Shown in pieces: positions 17,503 to 25,753 of a stretch of DNA of 40,475 nt (positions are counted from its first letter, which is position 1; each line of letters starts with the position of its first letter). Below the pieces are notes generated by a model, which saw only the letters and a program-made list of their open reading frames with translations, did not search any database and had not been told where the DNA came from. The position numbers and the translations under genes were made by a program. This DNA comes from Clostridium polynesiense (GTDB lineage: Bacteria; Bacillota; Clostridia; Clostridiales; Clostridiaceae), in NCBI RefSeq assembly GCF_000820705.1, contig NZ_CCXI01000119.1:1-40475 (forward strand), read 5' to 3'.

Positions 17503-17809
17503 TTATAAAAACCCGTAATTTGCTTCCTCTCCTAAATAATTATCCTGCAAAACTACGGAAAAGCCCGCATTATAATACATTTCTGCAGCTTTGGCAGCCA
17601 TTTTAAAGCGTAATCTTAACTGCTGGAGAGCCTCTTCAGAGTGTTGAGGAGTCATGTCAATACCGCCTCTCACAATCATCCTTCGAAAGATATCTCCACG
17701 AAGATGAACTCCTTTATCAAAAGTTTCCGCAAGCTTTTGAGCTATGGTGGATTTTCCTAAAGCCATTATTCCCGTTATAATATAAATTCCATTTTCAGAG
17801 CCTTTTTAT
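17503..17809 (-). pseudogene. N-terminal fragment of a P-loop kinase-like protein
   Basis: The minus-strand frame contains NGIYIITGIMALGKSTIAQK, a P-loop (GIMALGKST), followed by GVHLRGDIFRRMIVRGG and FSVVLQDNYLGE, then stops at NYGFL. Relatives (AAA-type or chloramphenicol-phosphotransferase-like kinases) run to about 170 residues, so the C-terminal half is absent. AAAGGAG lies near 17815, but the codon at the right distance is ATA and an in-frame TAA follows it. The only ATG in frame falls inside the P-loop, so both ends look damaged. Confidence 0.6.
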
Positions 17810-18006
17810 TTTCTCCTTTCAAAATAATAAAACTCTAACCTTACTATTTATAATGCAGTTTTAACTGCTTCCTTAGGTACTTTACTTATTAAGCTTCCTT
17901 TTATATTTTAAAAAACCAATTATAGCTGACAAGTCCTGTCATATTTATACTATAAAATGAAATTAATCAATATTATCACAAATAATTATAAAGGAGATGT
18001 TAATAT

Positions 18007-18429
18007 ATGTCACTAAATTTTATTCCATATATACTTATGAAGGGCAGAGGTGAAGAGGCTATTAAGTATTATCAAGAAAATTTAGGAGCTGTGATTCTTT
18101 TTAAGCAAAGTTTCGGAGAGGGACCCAAGGAAGAAGTAGAAAAGCTACAAAAAGAAGAATTAACTCAAATCTCTCATTCTGTGCTGAAAATAGGAGAAAA
18201 CAGAATTATGATAGCAGATAGTATTCCAGAAATCCCCTTTAAAGAAGGCAATCAGGTTTCCCTCTGTCTCACCACAAGCAACATAAGACAAGCAAGGGAT
18301 ATATTTGAAAAGCTTAAAAAAGAGGGAGAGGTACTCATAGAATTCAGCGAGATTTATTTCAGTCCCGGATACGGAATGGTAAAGGATAAGTTTGGTGTTA
18401 TATTCCAGATTTACACTAACAGAGAGTAA
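18007..18429 (+). CDS. VOC family protein (PhnB-like)
   Basis: A 140-residue vicinal-oxygen-chelate protein of the PhnB/glyoxalase-like type. It has the typical start FIPYILMKGRGEEAIKYYQE, the central ISHSVLKIGENRIMIADS and the end YGMVKDKFGVIFQIY. PhnB-type proteins are often annotated as glyoxalase or bleomycin resistance but most have no known reaction. AAAGGAG precedes the ATG by 9 nt. A terminator follows at 18470-18518, so the gene is a single unit. A decayed relative lies 1.2 kb upstream. Confidence 0.88.
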   Translation: MSLNFIPYILMKGRGEEAIKYYQENLGAVILFKQSFGEGPKEEVEKLQKEELTQISHSVLKIGENRIMIADSIPEIPFKEGNQVSLCLTTSNIRQARDIFEKLKKEGEVLIEFSEIYFSPGYGMVKDKFGVIFQIYTNRE

Positions 18430-18469
18430 TTAAACAGAATGTCTCTGCCTTGTAAAAATTAAAACCTAA

Positions 18470-18518
18470 TAAAATCTTCAGGTGAGAATATGGATTCATA
18501 CCTGAAGATTTTATTTTA
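18470..18518 (+). terminator. Rho-independent terminator after the VOC gene
   Basis: Fourteen-nt arms (TAAAATCTTCAGGT at 18470-18483, complement at 18500-18513) pair perfectly around a 16-nt loop that can itself form GAAT/ATTC. TTTTAT follows. Confidence 0.85.
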
Positions 18519-18623
18519 TAAACACAAAAAACACCCTTCTTTAAATTTCTATGTATTAATTTTTAAGCTTTTGATAAGAAACAAGCAACCTTCTTGATAA
18601 GAAAGCAAATAAGGATTTATGCT

Positions 18624-18720
18624 ATATTATATATCTCTATTTGATATCAAAAAAATCTACATATTATATATCTCTATTTGATATCAAGCAAAACACGTAC
18701 TATTTATTATATTTGATATT
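18624..18720 (+). repeat. Perfect 27-bp direct repeat plus a third partial copy ahead of the hydrolase
   Basis: The sequence beginning ATATTATATATCTCTATTTG and ending ATATCAA occurs at 18624-18650 and 18661-18687 (37-nt period). A shorter relative (TTATATTTGATATT) ends at 18720. Just before, TTGATAAGAAA also occurs twice. The array lies 55 nt before the hydrolase start, within an otherwise gene-free gap (18519-18774). Confidence 0.6.
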
Positions 18721-18774
18721 AAAAATTCTTAAGGAAATACTAAAGTAATACATAAAAATGAAGGTGGCGAAAAT

Positions 18775-19676
18775 ATGGAATCTCTTCAGAGCCGTTTCTT
18801 TAAGCTGCTAATGAAAATAACCAGACAGAAGGACTTTTGGATGCTCACAGGAAAGGATTTTGAAAAAGCATTATATAAGAATTCTCAGCAGGAGCATACA
18901 CCTCCTAAAGGAATCTATAAAAGCGTTAACGTTAACTCTGATGAATTTGAAGGCTTCAATTATTATATTTTAAGCCCAAAGAGGGGTAAATCTAAAAGGA
19001 GAATTTTTTATATCCATGGCGGTGGTTTTGTTTACGAGATGAACCCTCTCCATTGGAAGTTTCTAGCTAAACTGTGCAAGACGTTAAAAATGGAAATAGC
19101 GGTACCTATATACCCCCTCCTTCCTGAGTATACCTACGAAGATGCCTATCCTTTTGTATTTAATCTTTATATTAAGGAACTTGAAAAGGTAGATAATCCT
19201 GAAGATATGGTGCTTATGGGAGATTCTGCAGGGGGAGGCTTTGCTCTAAGCCTTGCTCAATATTTTAAGAAAAATGATGTAAAGCAGCCTGGAGACATAG
19301 TTTTGCTATCCCCTACTGTGGACTTAACGCTTAAGAATAAAGCCATGGACGTAGTGGACAAAAATGATCCTATATTATCAAAACCGGGAATATTAGAAGT
19401 GAGAAAACTTTACGGGAACAGCCTAGATCCTAAGTCTTGTAAGGCAAGCCCTCTTTATGGAGATTTAGAGGGATTAGGTGAGATAACTGTTTTTATAGGC
19501 ACCTACGATATCCTTTATCCTGATACAAAAAATTAAAAGCAGAACTGGATAAAAAGGGAGTTAAAATAAACTACTATGAATATCCGAAAATGCTCCATGT
19601 CTTCCCTATCTTTCCCATTCCGGAAAGCAGAGACGCTTTTAAAAAGATTGTAAAGCAGTTAAAAAAGAAGCATTAA
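18775..19676 (+). pseudogene. Alpha/beta hydrolase (HSL-type esterase) with a -1 frameshift
   Basis: The first frame (18775-19536) has the oxyanion motif HGGGF (81-85), the nucleophile elbow GDSAGGG with S151, and the acid D245 in GTYDILYPD. It stops at TAA 19534-19536. The -1 frame continues at once with LKAELDKKGVKINYYEYPK, then MLHVFPIFPIPESR to a stop at 19676, supplying the catalytic histidine. Together they make a normal 300-residue esterase. The shift falls on A AAA AAT (19527-19533), the canonical form of a -1 slippery heptamer. It may be a pseudogene, a base-call error in the A run, or expressed by slippage. Substrate unknown. Confidence 0.85.
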
Positions 19677-19691
19677 AGTAATACCTTCCAA

Positions 19692-19754
19692 AAAAAGTCA
19701 CCACCCCTGGGGTGCTCCCATAAAATGGGTGCACCCCAGGGGTGGTGACTTTTT
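19692..19754. terminator. ACCCCTGGGGT palindrome (copy 5), with A and T tracts
   Basis: Thirty-nt arms (19692-19721 and 19725-19754) pair with one mismatch around a 3-nt loop. The left arm begins AAAAAGTCACC and the right ends GGTGACTTTTT, giving a U tract on both strands: an ideal bidirectional terminator. It sits between the convergent hydrolase and RpiR genes; the RpiR stop lies in its edge. Confidence 0.88.
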
Positions 19755-20580
19755 ATTCCAATTCAAGTTCAAACTCAATACTGGATAAAGTATCATTCAA
19801 TACTGAGGATTTTTCATTGTAGTTGCTGTTTAAGAAGTGGGAATAAAGAATGTCCACTACAACCAGCATAGGAAACTGAGGGGAAATCACATTTCCTATG
19901 GCGAGATTCTTTGTCACAGCAATGAGAATCATTTCGTCACAGAATTCGTGGAGTTTAAAATCATTATTAGAAGTAACTATTATGGTTTTTGCTTTTCTTG
20001 CCTTAGCGGCTTTGAGTCCCTTTAAAATTATTTTTGTTTTGCCGCTTACAGTAAATCCGATCACTAGCGTGTCCTCATCTATAAGTACAGAATTCATCTG
20101 CATTATATGAGCATCTACTACGGATTCCACATTCAGGCCAAGACGCATAAATCTTATTTTAAACTCCATTGCCACTATTCCTGAACTTCCAATGCCATAC
20201 ACATATACCTTCTTATACTTCATAAGCATATCTGAAACTCGCTTAAGCTGAGCTTCATCCGTTAAGGTGTAACTTCTATCAAGAAGCTGCTGGTAGGTAC
20301 TCAAAACATTCTTTTTAAGCTTTCCTACATTCTTTTCCTCTTCATTAAAGGACTGCTCGTACCTATAAATAAATTCTCTGTATCCTTTAAAACCGCATTT
20401 TTTCGCAAATCTTGATAGGGAAGCTTTAGATACAAAGAGCTTATCCGATACACTTTGTGCTGAAAAGTCCTGCTTCTTATTGTTATGTATAAAAAAATCA
20501 GCAATAACCGCTTCCGTGCTTGTAAAATTGCTGTATAGAGACTCAAGTAAAGGGATTATACTCTTATCATGTTTAGGCAT
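19753..20580 (-). CDS. RpiR/MurR family regulator of the nanE-PTS-DUF4127 cluster
   Basis: This 275-residue regulator has an RpiR helix-turn-helix (about 1-80, FVSKASLSRFAKKCGFKGYREF) and a SIS domain (about 120-255, VYVYGIGSSGIVAMEFKIRF and VIGFTVSGKTK). It lies 94 nt downstream of the DUF4127 gene on the same strand, so it may be the last gene of that operon or have its own promoter. A weak hairpin (ACCAA/TTGGT, 20638-20657) lies in the gap. It probably senses an amino-sugar phosphate. A candidate operator GAAACTAGTTTC lies upstream of nanE at 25621-25632. Confidence 0.9.
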   Translation of the reverse strand: MPKHDKSIIPLLESLYSNFTSTEAVIADFFIHNNKKQDFSAQSVSDKLFVSKASLSRFAKKCGFKGYREFIYRYEQSFNEEEKNVGKLKKNVLSTYQQLLDRSYTLTDEAQLKRVSDMLMKYKKVYVYGIGSSGIVAMEFKIRFMRLGLNVESVVDAHIMQMNSVLIDEDTLVIGFTVSGKTKIILKGLKAAKARKAKTIIVTSNNDFKLHEFCDEMILIAVTKNLAIGNVISPQFPMLVVVDILYSHFLNSNYNEKSSVLNDTLSSIEFELELE

Positions 20581-20674
20581 TTAATCTCCATACTCCTTTC
20601 GCCAAAAAATCTACTTGGCATTATTTACTATAATAATACCAAATAGATCCTGTTGGTCAAATCTTTTAATACTT

Positions 20675-22189
20675 TTATTTATCTAAAGCTACATTTATAT
20701 CCATCCCTATTTCAAACATCCTCTTCCAGGGAGTGTATACTCTGTTTAACTTAAGCTTATATTCCTTAGATATATTAAGCTTATTGTACTCTTCCATAAG
20801 AAGCTCTTTAATCATGTTTTCCACCTGAGGCTGCATGTCTTTAAAATCGTAAAAGCTCAATCCATGTTTAGGAAGATAATCCTTTATAACTTTTTGTCTT
20901 ACCACAGCCTGATAAAGAGCATCTTCAACAATTCTATAAACAAGATGCTTTATTTGGTTTTCCTTATTAGAATTTAGACAAAAGATTCCAGAAGCCAGTA
21001 CTGTACCCAGGGTATTGCAGTTGGTATTCCAGCCGGCATAAGCAGTAAGCTCAGCTAAAATTCCCAGCCTATCCAAATAATCTATAAGTGTTAAATCTCC
21101 CCCGTTAGCAAAGGCTGAATCGCTTAGTATGACTTTTTTCCCATCCTTTATATAACTTTCTATCTTATATACAAAATCTAAAAGATTTCTGTGTGATGTA
21201 TAAGTTAAATCGATGCCTGAAGCCTGCTCAGGAGCCTCCTGCATATTTTTCCCCGGGGAATTTACAGCAAGAATTATATCCGCTTCTTCAGCAGAATCCA
21301 CCAACTCTCCTCCACAAACCCTTACATGATACTTCAAGCTTTCATTCATAGGACGGTCTTCATATAATGGTGTAATACCAGGCCCCAAGGTTGAAGCATA
21401 AAAAGCGTGAATCTTTACAGTTCTATTTAAGTAATCATTTAGGCATCTTGCTAATAAGGAGTTTCCCACCTCATCTGCACCGGGATATACTGAAGATTTA
21501 AATTCCAGCTTCTTTTCCTTTATAAAATCTAAAACTCTCTTTTGAGAAATTGCAGTATATCCAAATTCTGAAGAATCATCCTGAGGAATTACCAGAAAAT
21601 CTATAACTCCCTCTTCAAGGAGGCTTGCCACACTGATATTCACATCCTCGTTGAATTTCCTTCTGTTTTCGTAATCTGAAAGCAGATTTTCAGGGATATT
21701 TATGGAATTTAATTCCTTTTCTTCCCCTGGGGTGATTCCATTTCTTACTTTTTTATCCAGGAGGTACTTTCTTCTGAAGAGCCTGTACCCATACTCACCG
21801 TAGTAGTGAGGTTCCTCCTCGGAGGAATCATACTGAGGTGCTCTCATAATGCAGTTGAAGGCATATATCTTTATGTCGGGATTAATTTCCTTAAGCCTTC
21901 TTATATTGCTGATGTACCCTTCTGCTTCTTCCCTGGATAGGTAGTGAAGCCTGGAGGGTATAAGGCCTCCATAAATAAGCATATCCATAGAAAGCACCGC
22001 ATAGCTGCAGCCTTCTGCATTTTCAAATACAAAATCCCAAAGTTCTGAAATTTTCGCAGGTGTTTTTTTGTCACCTAATATATCTGAAGGAGGGGAGATA
22101 AGGTTAACTCCTTCTCCTGAGGCTGCAATAAATTCAGGAAATTTTGTATTGCAGGGTCTTTCATCTAAGGGCATAAACAGTATATTCAT
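20675..22189 (-). CDS. DUF4127 family protein, function unknown
   Basis: A 504-residue soluble protein that I recognise as DUF4127. Conserved-looking blocks rich in acidic and amide residues suggest an enzyme: PLDERPCN (8-15), SMDMLIYGGLIPSR (68-81), RAPQYDSSEEEPHYYGEYG (117-135), QDDSSEFGYT (204-213), YPGADEVGNS (236-245), SDSAFANGGD (357-366) and AGWNTNCNTLG (386-396). No signal peptide. The ATG at 22189 overlaps the EIIB stop (TGATG), so it is translationally coupled to a PTS; a GTG at 22192 is the alternative start. Its place in a PTS/nanE operon makes it the candidate that processes the imported phosphosugar (inference). No reaction is known to me. Confidence 0.85.
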   Translation of the reverse strand: MNILFMPLDERPCNTKFPEFIAASGEGVNLISPPSDILGDKKTPAKISELWDFVFENAEGCSYAVLSMDMLIYGGLIPSRLHYLSREEAEGYISNIRRLKEINPDIKIYAFNCIMRAPQYDSSEEEPHYYGEYGYRLFRRKYLLDKKVRNGITPGEEKELNSINIPENLLSDYENRRKFNEDVNISVASLLEEGVIDFLVIPQDDSSEFGYTAISQKRVLDFIKEKKLEFKSSVYPGADEVGNSLLARCLNDYLNRTVKIHAFYASTLGPGITPLYEDRPMNESLKYHVRVCGGELVDSAEEADIILAVNSPGKNMQEAPEQASGIDLTYTSHRNLLDFVYKIESYIKDGKKVILSDSAFANGGDLTLIDYLDRLGILAELTAYAGWNTNCNTLGTVLASGIFCLNSNKENQIKHLVYRIVEDALYQAVVRQKVIKDYLPKHGLSFYDFKDMQPQVENMIKELLMEEYNKLNISKEYKLKLNRVYTPWKRMFEIGMDINVALDK

Positions 22190-22488
22190 CACTTTGATAA
22201 ATTCACCGCCTGATCTAAGGCCGCAGCTCCATCTACCATTCCGTATATACGCATATCTATTACTCCAAGAGGCTTATCTGGAAAACTGCTTTGTATGTCT
22301 TTTGCTGCAAATTTAAGCTGTGGTGCTACAAGAACTACATCCACTTCTTCCTTAGTTCTTTTTGCTTCTACGCTGGATAATGCCCAGATTTTTGCTTCTA
22401 TTCCCTTTTCAGCAGCGGCCTTTTTCATCTTTTCCACAAGGATTGATGTGGACATTCCCGCATTACAAACCAATAAAATATTTATCAT
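22189..22488 (-). CDS. PTS EIIB component, lactose/cellobiose family
   Basis: A 99-residue cytosolic EIIB. The N-terminal phosphorylation loop is LLVCNAGMSTS with the active cysteine at position 8, as in CelA-type proteins. It takes phosphate from the EIIA encoded just upstream and passes it to sugar in the EIIC encoded in the same operon. The start lies 1 nt after the EIIA stop, and its own stop overlaps the DUF4127 start. Length is normal. Confidence 0.93.
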   Translation of the reverse strand: MINILLVCNAGMSTSILVEKMKKAAAEKGIEAKIWALSSVEAKRTKEEVDVVLVAPQLKFAAKDIQSSFPDKPLGVIDMRIYGMVDGAAALDQAVNLSK

Positions 22489-22489
22489 G

Positions 22490-22798
22490 TTACAAAACCT
22501 CCTTATATAAATGCATAAATTTTTGTGCTAAAAGCTTAACCAATTCTGCATTCATAAGCTGGTCCTCAGCGTGCATAAGGAGGAGGGAAAGCTCCACCTT
22601 ATCCCCTGAGGCTTCTTTTTGGACAAGCTCCATATGCCTTTTATGACCGGCAATTAAGTAGCCTTCAGCCTCTTCCAGCATTTCTTCAACAGAATCAAAA
22701 TCCTTTTTTTCGCACTTATTTATTATCTCCATATAAATGGATTTTGCTGCTCCTACATTAGATATTATGTCAAAGGAGATAAGCTCATTATTTTCCAT
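22490..22798 (-). CDS. PTS EIIA component, lactose/cellobiose family
   Basis: A 102-residue EIIA of the lactose/cellobiose type. The phosphorylated histidine lies in LLMHAEDQLMNAE (residue 76 from this start), with the family histidine pair in GHKRHMEL. I choose the ATG at 22798 because AAAGGAGG (22805-22812) is 6 nt upstream; the ATG at 22804 abuts that site. The gene overlaps the HAD gene end by 11 nt, so the two are tightly coupled. Confidence 0.92.
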   Translation of the reverse strand: MENNELISFDIISNVGAAKSIYMEIINKCEKKDFDSVEEMLEEAEGYLIAGHKRHMELVQKEASGDKVELSLLLMHAEDQLMNAELVKLLAQKFMHLYKEVL

Positions 22799-23552
22799 TT
22801 CCATCCTCCTTTAGAATATTTTCTAAAGCTTCCTTTATAGAAGGAACATCGAAGTTCGCTTCTCCAAAGCTGCTTTTTCCCACACAGTAGGAAGCCTTTG
22901 AATAAGGAAACATAGAAAAGTCACTTTCTGAATCCCCGATGGATACTATTTCTGCATCAGGATACATGTCCTTTAATGATAACCCTTTTGACACTCCTTT
23001 GGGAAGTATTTCTAAGGTTTTATCGGAGGTTTTAACTGCATCCACCTCTTCAAAATTCTCTAAAACGTATCCTCTTACCTTGTTTATTTCCTCCATGTCC
23101 CCAATTAACAGGAATATTACCACAGGCTGATAATTAATAACCTCTGTAAAATCCTCTAATATAGTTGAAGAATCATAAAACTCTCTTGGAAAATCAGGAT
23201 CTCTATCGCTGTGCCAGTATCTGCTGCTTATAGTGTTAAGCTCCACACGCAGGTTTTTATCCTTTATATATCTGTATATTTTAAGAGCTGCTTCCTTGCT
23301 TATAAGCCTACCCTTTATATCGTGATCATCCTGCATTACTGCACCATTTTGAGAGATTCTGTATTTTATATTAAGATTATATTTTTGGGCCACATGGATT
23401 ATATCATGATCTAAACGTCCTGTTACTACTACTATTTCGTATCCTTCTGCCTGTAATTTTTCAAGAAGGCTTAAAGTTTCTCCGCCTCCAATTATTTCAT
23501 TTCTTTCATCGATTAACGTTCCATCAAGATCAAGAGCTAAAACTTTAGTCAT
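22788..23552 (-). CDS. HAD-superfamily Cof-type phosphatase
   Basis: A 254-residue Cof-type HAD hydrolase. Motif I is ALDLDGTLID with D8 as nucleophile and D10 as acid/base; motif II is VVVTGR; motif IV is SIGDSESDFSMF. These enzymes usually dephosphorylate sugar phosphates. Its place between EIIC and EIIA genes, with overlaps on both sides, suggests action on the phosphosugar made by this PTS, for example as a detoxifying phosphatase. That role is inferred. Confidence 0.92.
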   Translation of the reverse strand: MTKVLALDLDGTLIDERNEIIGGGETLSLLEKLQAEGYEIVVVTGRLDHDIIHVAQKYNLNIKYRISQNGAVMQDDHDIKGRLISKEAALKIYRYIKDKNLRVELNTISSRYWHSDRDPDFPREFYDSSTILEDFTEVINYQPVVIFLLIGDMEEINKVRGYVLENFEEVDAVKTSDKTLEILPKGVSKGLSLKDMYPDAEIVSIGDSESDFSMFPYSKASYCVGKSSFGEANFDVPSIKEALENILKEDGNGK

Positions 23553-24828
23553 TAGTTACCATCCTTTGTTTATTTGTTATTGCCACGAAAGGCATATATA
23601 TTAATACTGAAACCGCTAAAATTACCACTACTGTTACCGCTGACATTAAGTGTCCTCCAGTTGCAAAGAAAGCGCTTAATACCGGTGGAGTTGTCCAAGG
23701 CACTAATACATAGGTATGAGCCATTACACCTATAGAAGTAGCAAGAGTTCCTATAGTCAATCCTGCAAAGGTAGATAAAATCATTGGAATTACTAAAATC
23801 GGATTCATCACCACAGGAAGTCCAAACATTATAGGTTCTGAAATATTGAAAAGTGCTGGCACTAAGCCAATCTTTGCAATCTTTTTATAATCCTCTCTTC
23901 GAGATACTATAAATATAGCTATAATAAGAGCTATCATGTTTCCTGCTCCTCCCATGAAGGCAACGGAATCTAAGAAAGGCTTAGTCATAATAGCAGACAT
24001 AGCTTGCCCGCTTGATAAAGCTGCAGCATTTTGAGTCAAGGAAGCCAGATAAATAGGCTCTAATATAGGGTTAAATATAAAGGCAGCGTGAATTCCTAAT
24101 CCCCAAAGCAGCATGTATAGTAAATATATAACTCCTAACCCTACTGTAGAGTTAACTATGTTTGTAAAAGGAGTCTGTATAGATTTAAATATCAAATCAT
24201 TTAAAGGAAGATTAAAGGAGTTTGTTATCATCCTTAAAACACCAAAAGCTAATAAAGTTATAATAACCGGAATCAATTTGTTAAAGGATCTTGCAATAGA
24301 AGGAGGAACGCTGTCAGGCATTTTAATAACTAAGATGTCTATCTTAGAAAGCCCTCTTATGAGCTCCACTGTAGCTATAGCTGCAATAAAGGCCATAAAC
24401 ATGGCAGCAGCACCGGTGTAGTAAGTGTTTATATATTCTATTCCCATCTTTCCGTCAAAGGTTATAGGCATCAGTATAAAGAGCACCACCACCGCAATGG
24501 AGGGAAGTATTGAAGTATCCTCATTATACTGCTCGGAAAGAGATTTGGCCGTAGTGAAGGTCAAAAGTATTGACATTATAGACATTGTAGCAGGAACTAT
24601 GGCTGCACCAAGCTCTGTAAGCCCTGTAAAAGGCATGCCGAAAAGCTTATTGGTAAAACCGTTTTCTCCTATAAAAACATTGTTTATAAGTATAAAGAAG
24701 GAACCTGCAATCATAATTGGAAGTATTGCTATGAAACCTTCTCTTATAGCTGTTAAATATCTGTTGGAGGCTAGCTTATTTGCTAAAGGAAGAAACAATT
24801 CTTCAATTTTATTCATAAACTTATTCAT
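23545..24828 (-). CDS. PTS EIIC component, lactose/cellobiose family
   Basis: A polytopic membrane protein of 427 residues from the ATG at 24828. It opens with the cellobiose-type sequence NKIEELFLPLANKLASNRYL, then AIREGFIAILPIMIAGSFF. Later it has LLYMLLWGLGIHAAFIFNPI and NISEPIMFGLPVVMNPILVI, the substrate-site segment of the family. It forms the channel for the sugar phosphorylated by EIIB. An in-frame GTG at 24843 overlaps the nanE end and is the alternative start; neither has an ideal ribosome binding site. The downstream HAD gene overlaps it by 8 nt. Confidence 0.93.
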   Translation of the reverse strand: MNKFMNKIEELFLPLANKLASNRYLTAIREGFIAILPIMIAGSFFILINNVFIGENGFTNKLFGMPFTGLTELGAAIVPATMSIMSILLTFTTAKSLSEQYNEDTSILPSIAVVVLFILMPITFDGKMGIEYINTYYTGAAAMFMAFIAAIATVELIRGLSKIDILVIKMPDSVPPSIARSFNKLIPVIITLLAFGVLRMITNSFNLPLNDLIFKSIQTPFTNIVNSTVGLGVIYLLYMLLWGLGIHAAFIFNPILEPIYLASLTQNAAALSSGQAMSAIMTKPFLDSVAFMGGAGNMIALIIAIFIVSRREDYKKIAKIGLVPALFNISEPIMFGLPVVMNPILVIPMILSTFAGLTIGTLATSIGVMAHTYVLVPWTTPPVLSAFFATGGHLMSAVTVVVILAVSVLIYMPFVAITNKQRMVTND

Positions 24829-24835
24829 AATATTA

Positions 24836-25522
24836 TTATTCACCTATCCTTTTTATTTCCTCTGTAAATTTTTTTGTAATAATCTGTGGTCTGGTAATGA
24901 TAGATCCAACCACTACGCTGTAGCAGCCTATTTCAAGTACACGCCTTGCTTTTTCCGGAGTGTCTATGTTACCTTCTGCAATAACCGGCTTTGAAACTGA
25001 ATTAAGAATATTTTTTATAAGTTCAAAATCGTTTTTATTTACCTGTATACCTTTACTTTCTTCAGTGTATCCCACCAAAGTTGTTCCTATAAAATCAAAG
25101 CCCAGCTTGTCTGCATTAACTGCTTCTTCATAAGTAGAGCAGTCTGCCATAAGAAGTACACCCTTATATTCTTTTCTTATTTCTTTAATGAAGTCTTCAA
25201 GAGCCAATTTACCCGGTCTTAAGCGGTCCGTAGCATCTAAAGCTATAATATCCGCTCCAGCCTCCATAAGCTCATCTATTTCCTTCATGGTGGGAGTAAT
25301 GTAAATATCGCTGTCCTCATAATCTCTTTTAACAATACCGATTACAGGAAGATCCACAACTCTTTTTATTTCCAAGATATCCTCTTTAGAGTTAGCCCTT
25401 ATTCCTACAGCTCCACCCTCTTTAGCAGCTAAAGCCATCCTTCCCATTATGAAGGAGGAGTGGAGAGGCTCATCTTCCAATGCCTGACAGGACACAATTA
25501 AACCCTTATAAATATCTTTCAC
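24836..25522 (-). CDS. nanE: ManNAc-6-phosphate 2-epimerase NanE
   Basis: A 228-residue TIM-barrel enzyme that converts N-acetylmannosamine-6-phosphate to N-acetylglucosamine-6-phosphate. Visible are [24 protein letters not shown] with the expected catalytic K65, [10 protein letters not shown], and VIAEGNI with E183. It is the first gene of the PTS cluster, so the product of this pathway should include ManNAc-6-P. No sialate lyase (nanA) or nanK is visible in the window. The start is GTG, with AAGGAG 7 nt upstream. Confidence 0.94.
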   Translation of the reverse strand: MKDIYKGLIVSCQALEDEPLHSSFIMGRMALAAKEGGAVGIRANSKEDILEIKRVVDLPVIGIVKRDYEDSDIYITPTMKEIDELMEAGADIIALDATDRLRPGKLALEDFIKEIRKEYKGVLLMADCSTYEEAVNADKLGFDFIGTTLVGYTEESKGIQVNKNDFELIKNILNSVSKPVIAEGNIDTPEKARRVLEIGCYSVVVGSIITRPQIITKKFTEEIKRIGE

Positions 25523-25620
25523 CTTATCACTCCTTAATTATATTAATTTTAAAAAAAGTACTTTTCTTGTGTTTATTCTAAAGGAGTTTGTATTTAATTT
25601 CAATTAATACCACTGTTTTA

Positions 25621-25632
25621 GAAACTAGTTTC
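25621..25632. promoter_or_regulatory. Candidate RpiR operator, GAAACTAGTTTC
   Basis: A perfect 12-bp palindrome about 100 nt upstream of nanE in the divergent intergenic region. Its GAAA-N4-TTTC layout matches the palindrome at 12782-12795 next to the other RpiR-regulated PTS operon. The 25523-25753 stretch otherwise holds only AT-rich promoter-like sequence. Confidence 0.5.
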
Positions 25633-25753
25633 AGTAAAATGTAAAGGATTAAGATATTTATATAAAATAAAGCTTATAAAGTGAAAATAGATTCAAAACC
25701 TGCAAAGTCCAAAGCAATTACTTTCCAAATTTATATGCACATAACAAAAACTC

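Noticed and set aside
21724-21739. CCCCTGGGGTGATTCC, matching the dispersed palindrome core, inside the DUF4127 gene
   Set aside because: It encodes an ordinary stretch of the protein (GITPGEE) in frame and lacks a second arm, so it is probably coincidence.
24425-24994. Antisense open frame of 189 codons over the EIIC gene and nanE end
   Set aside because: It covers the well-supported EIIC and nanE genes on the other strand; composition is that of a shadow.
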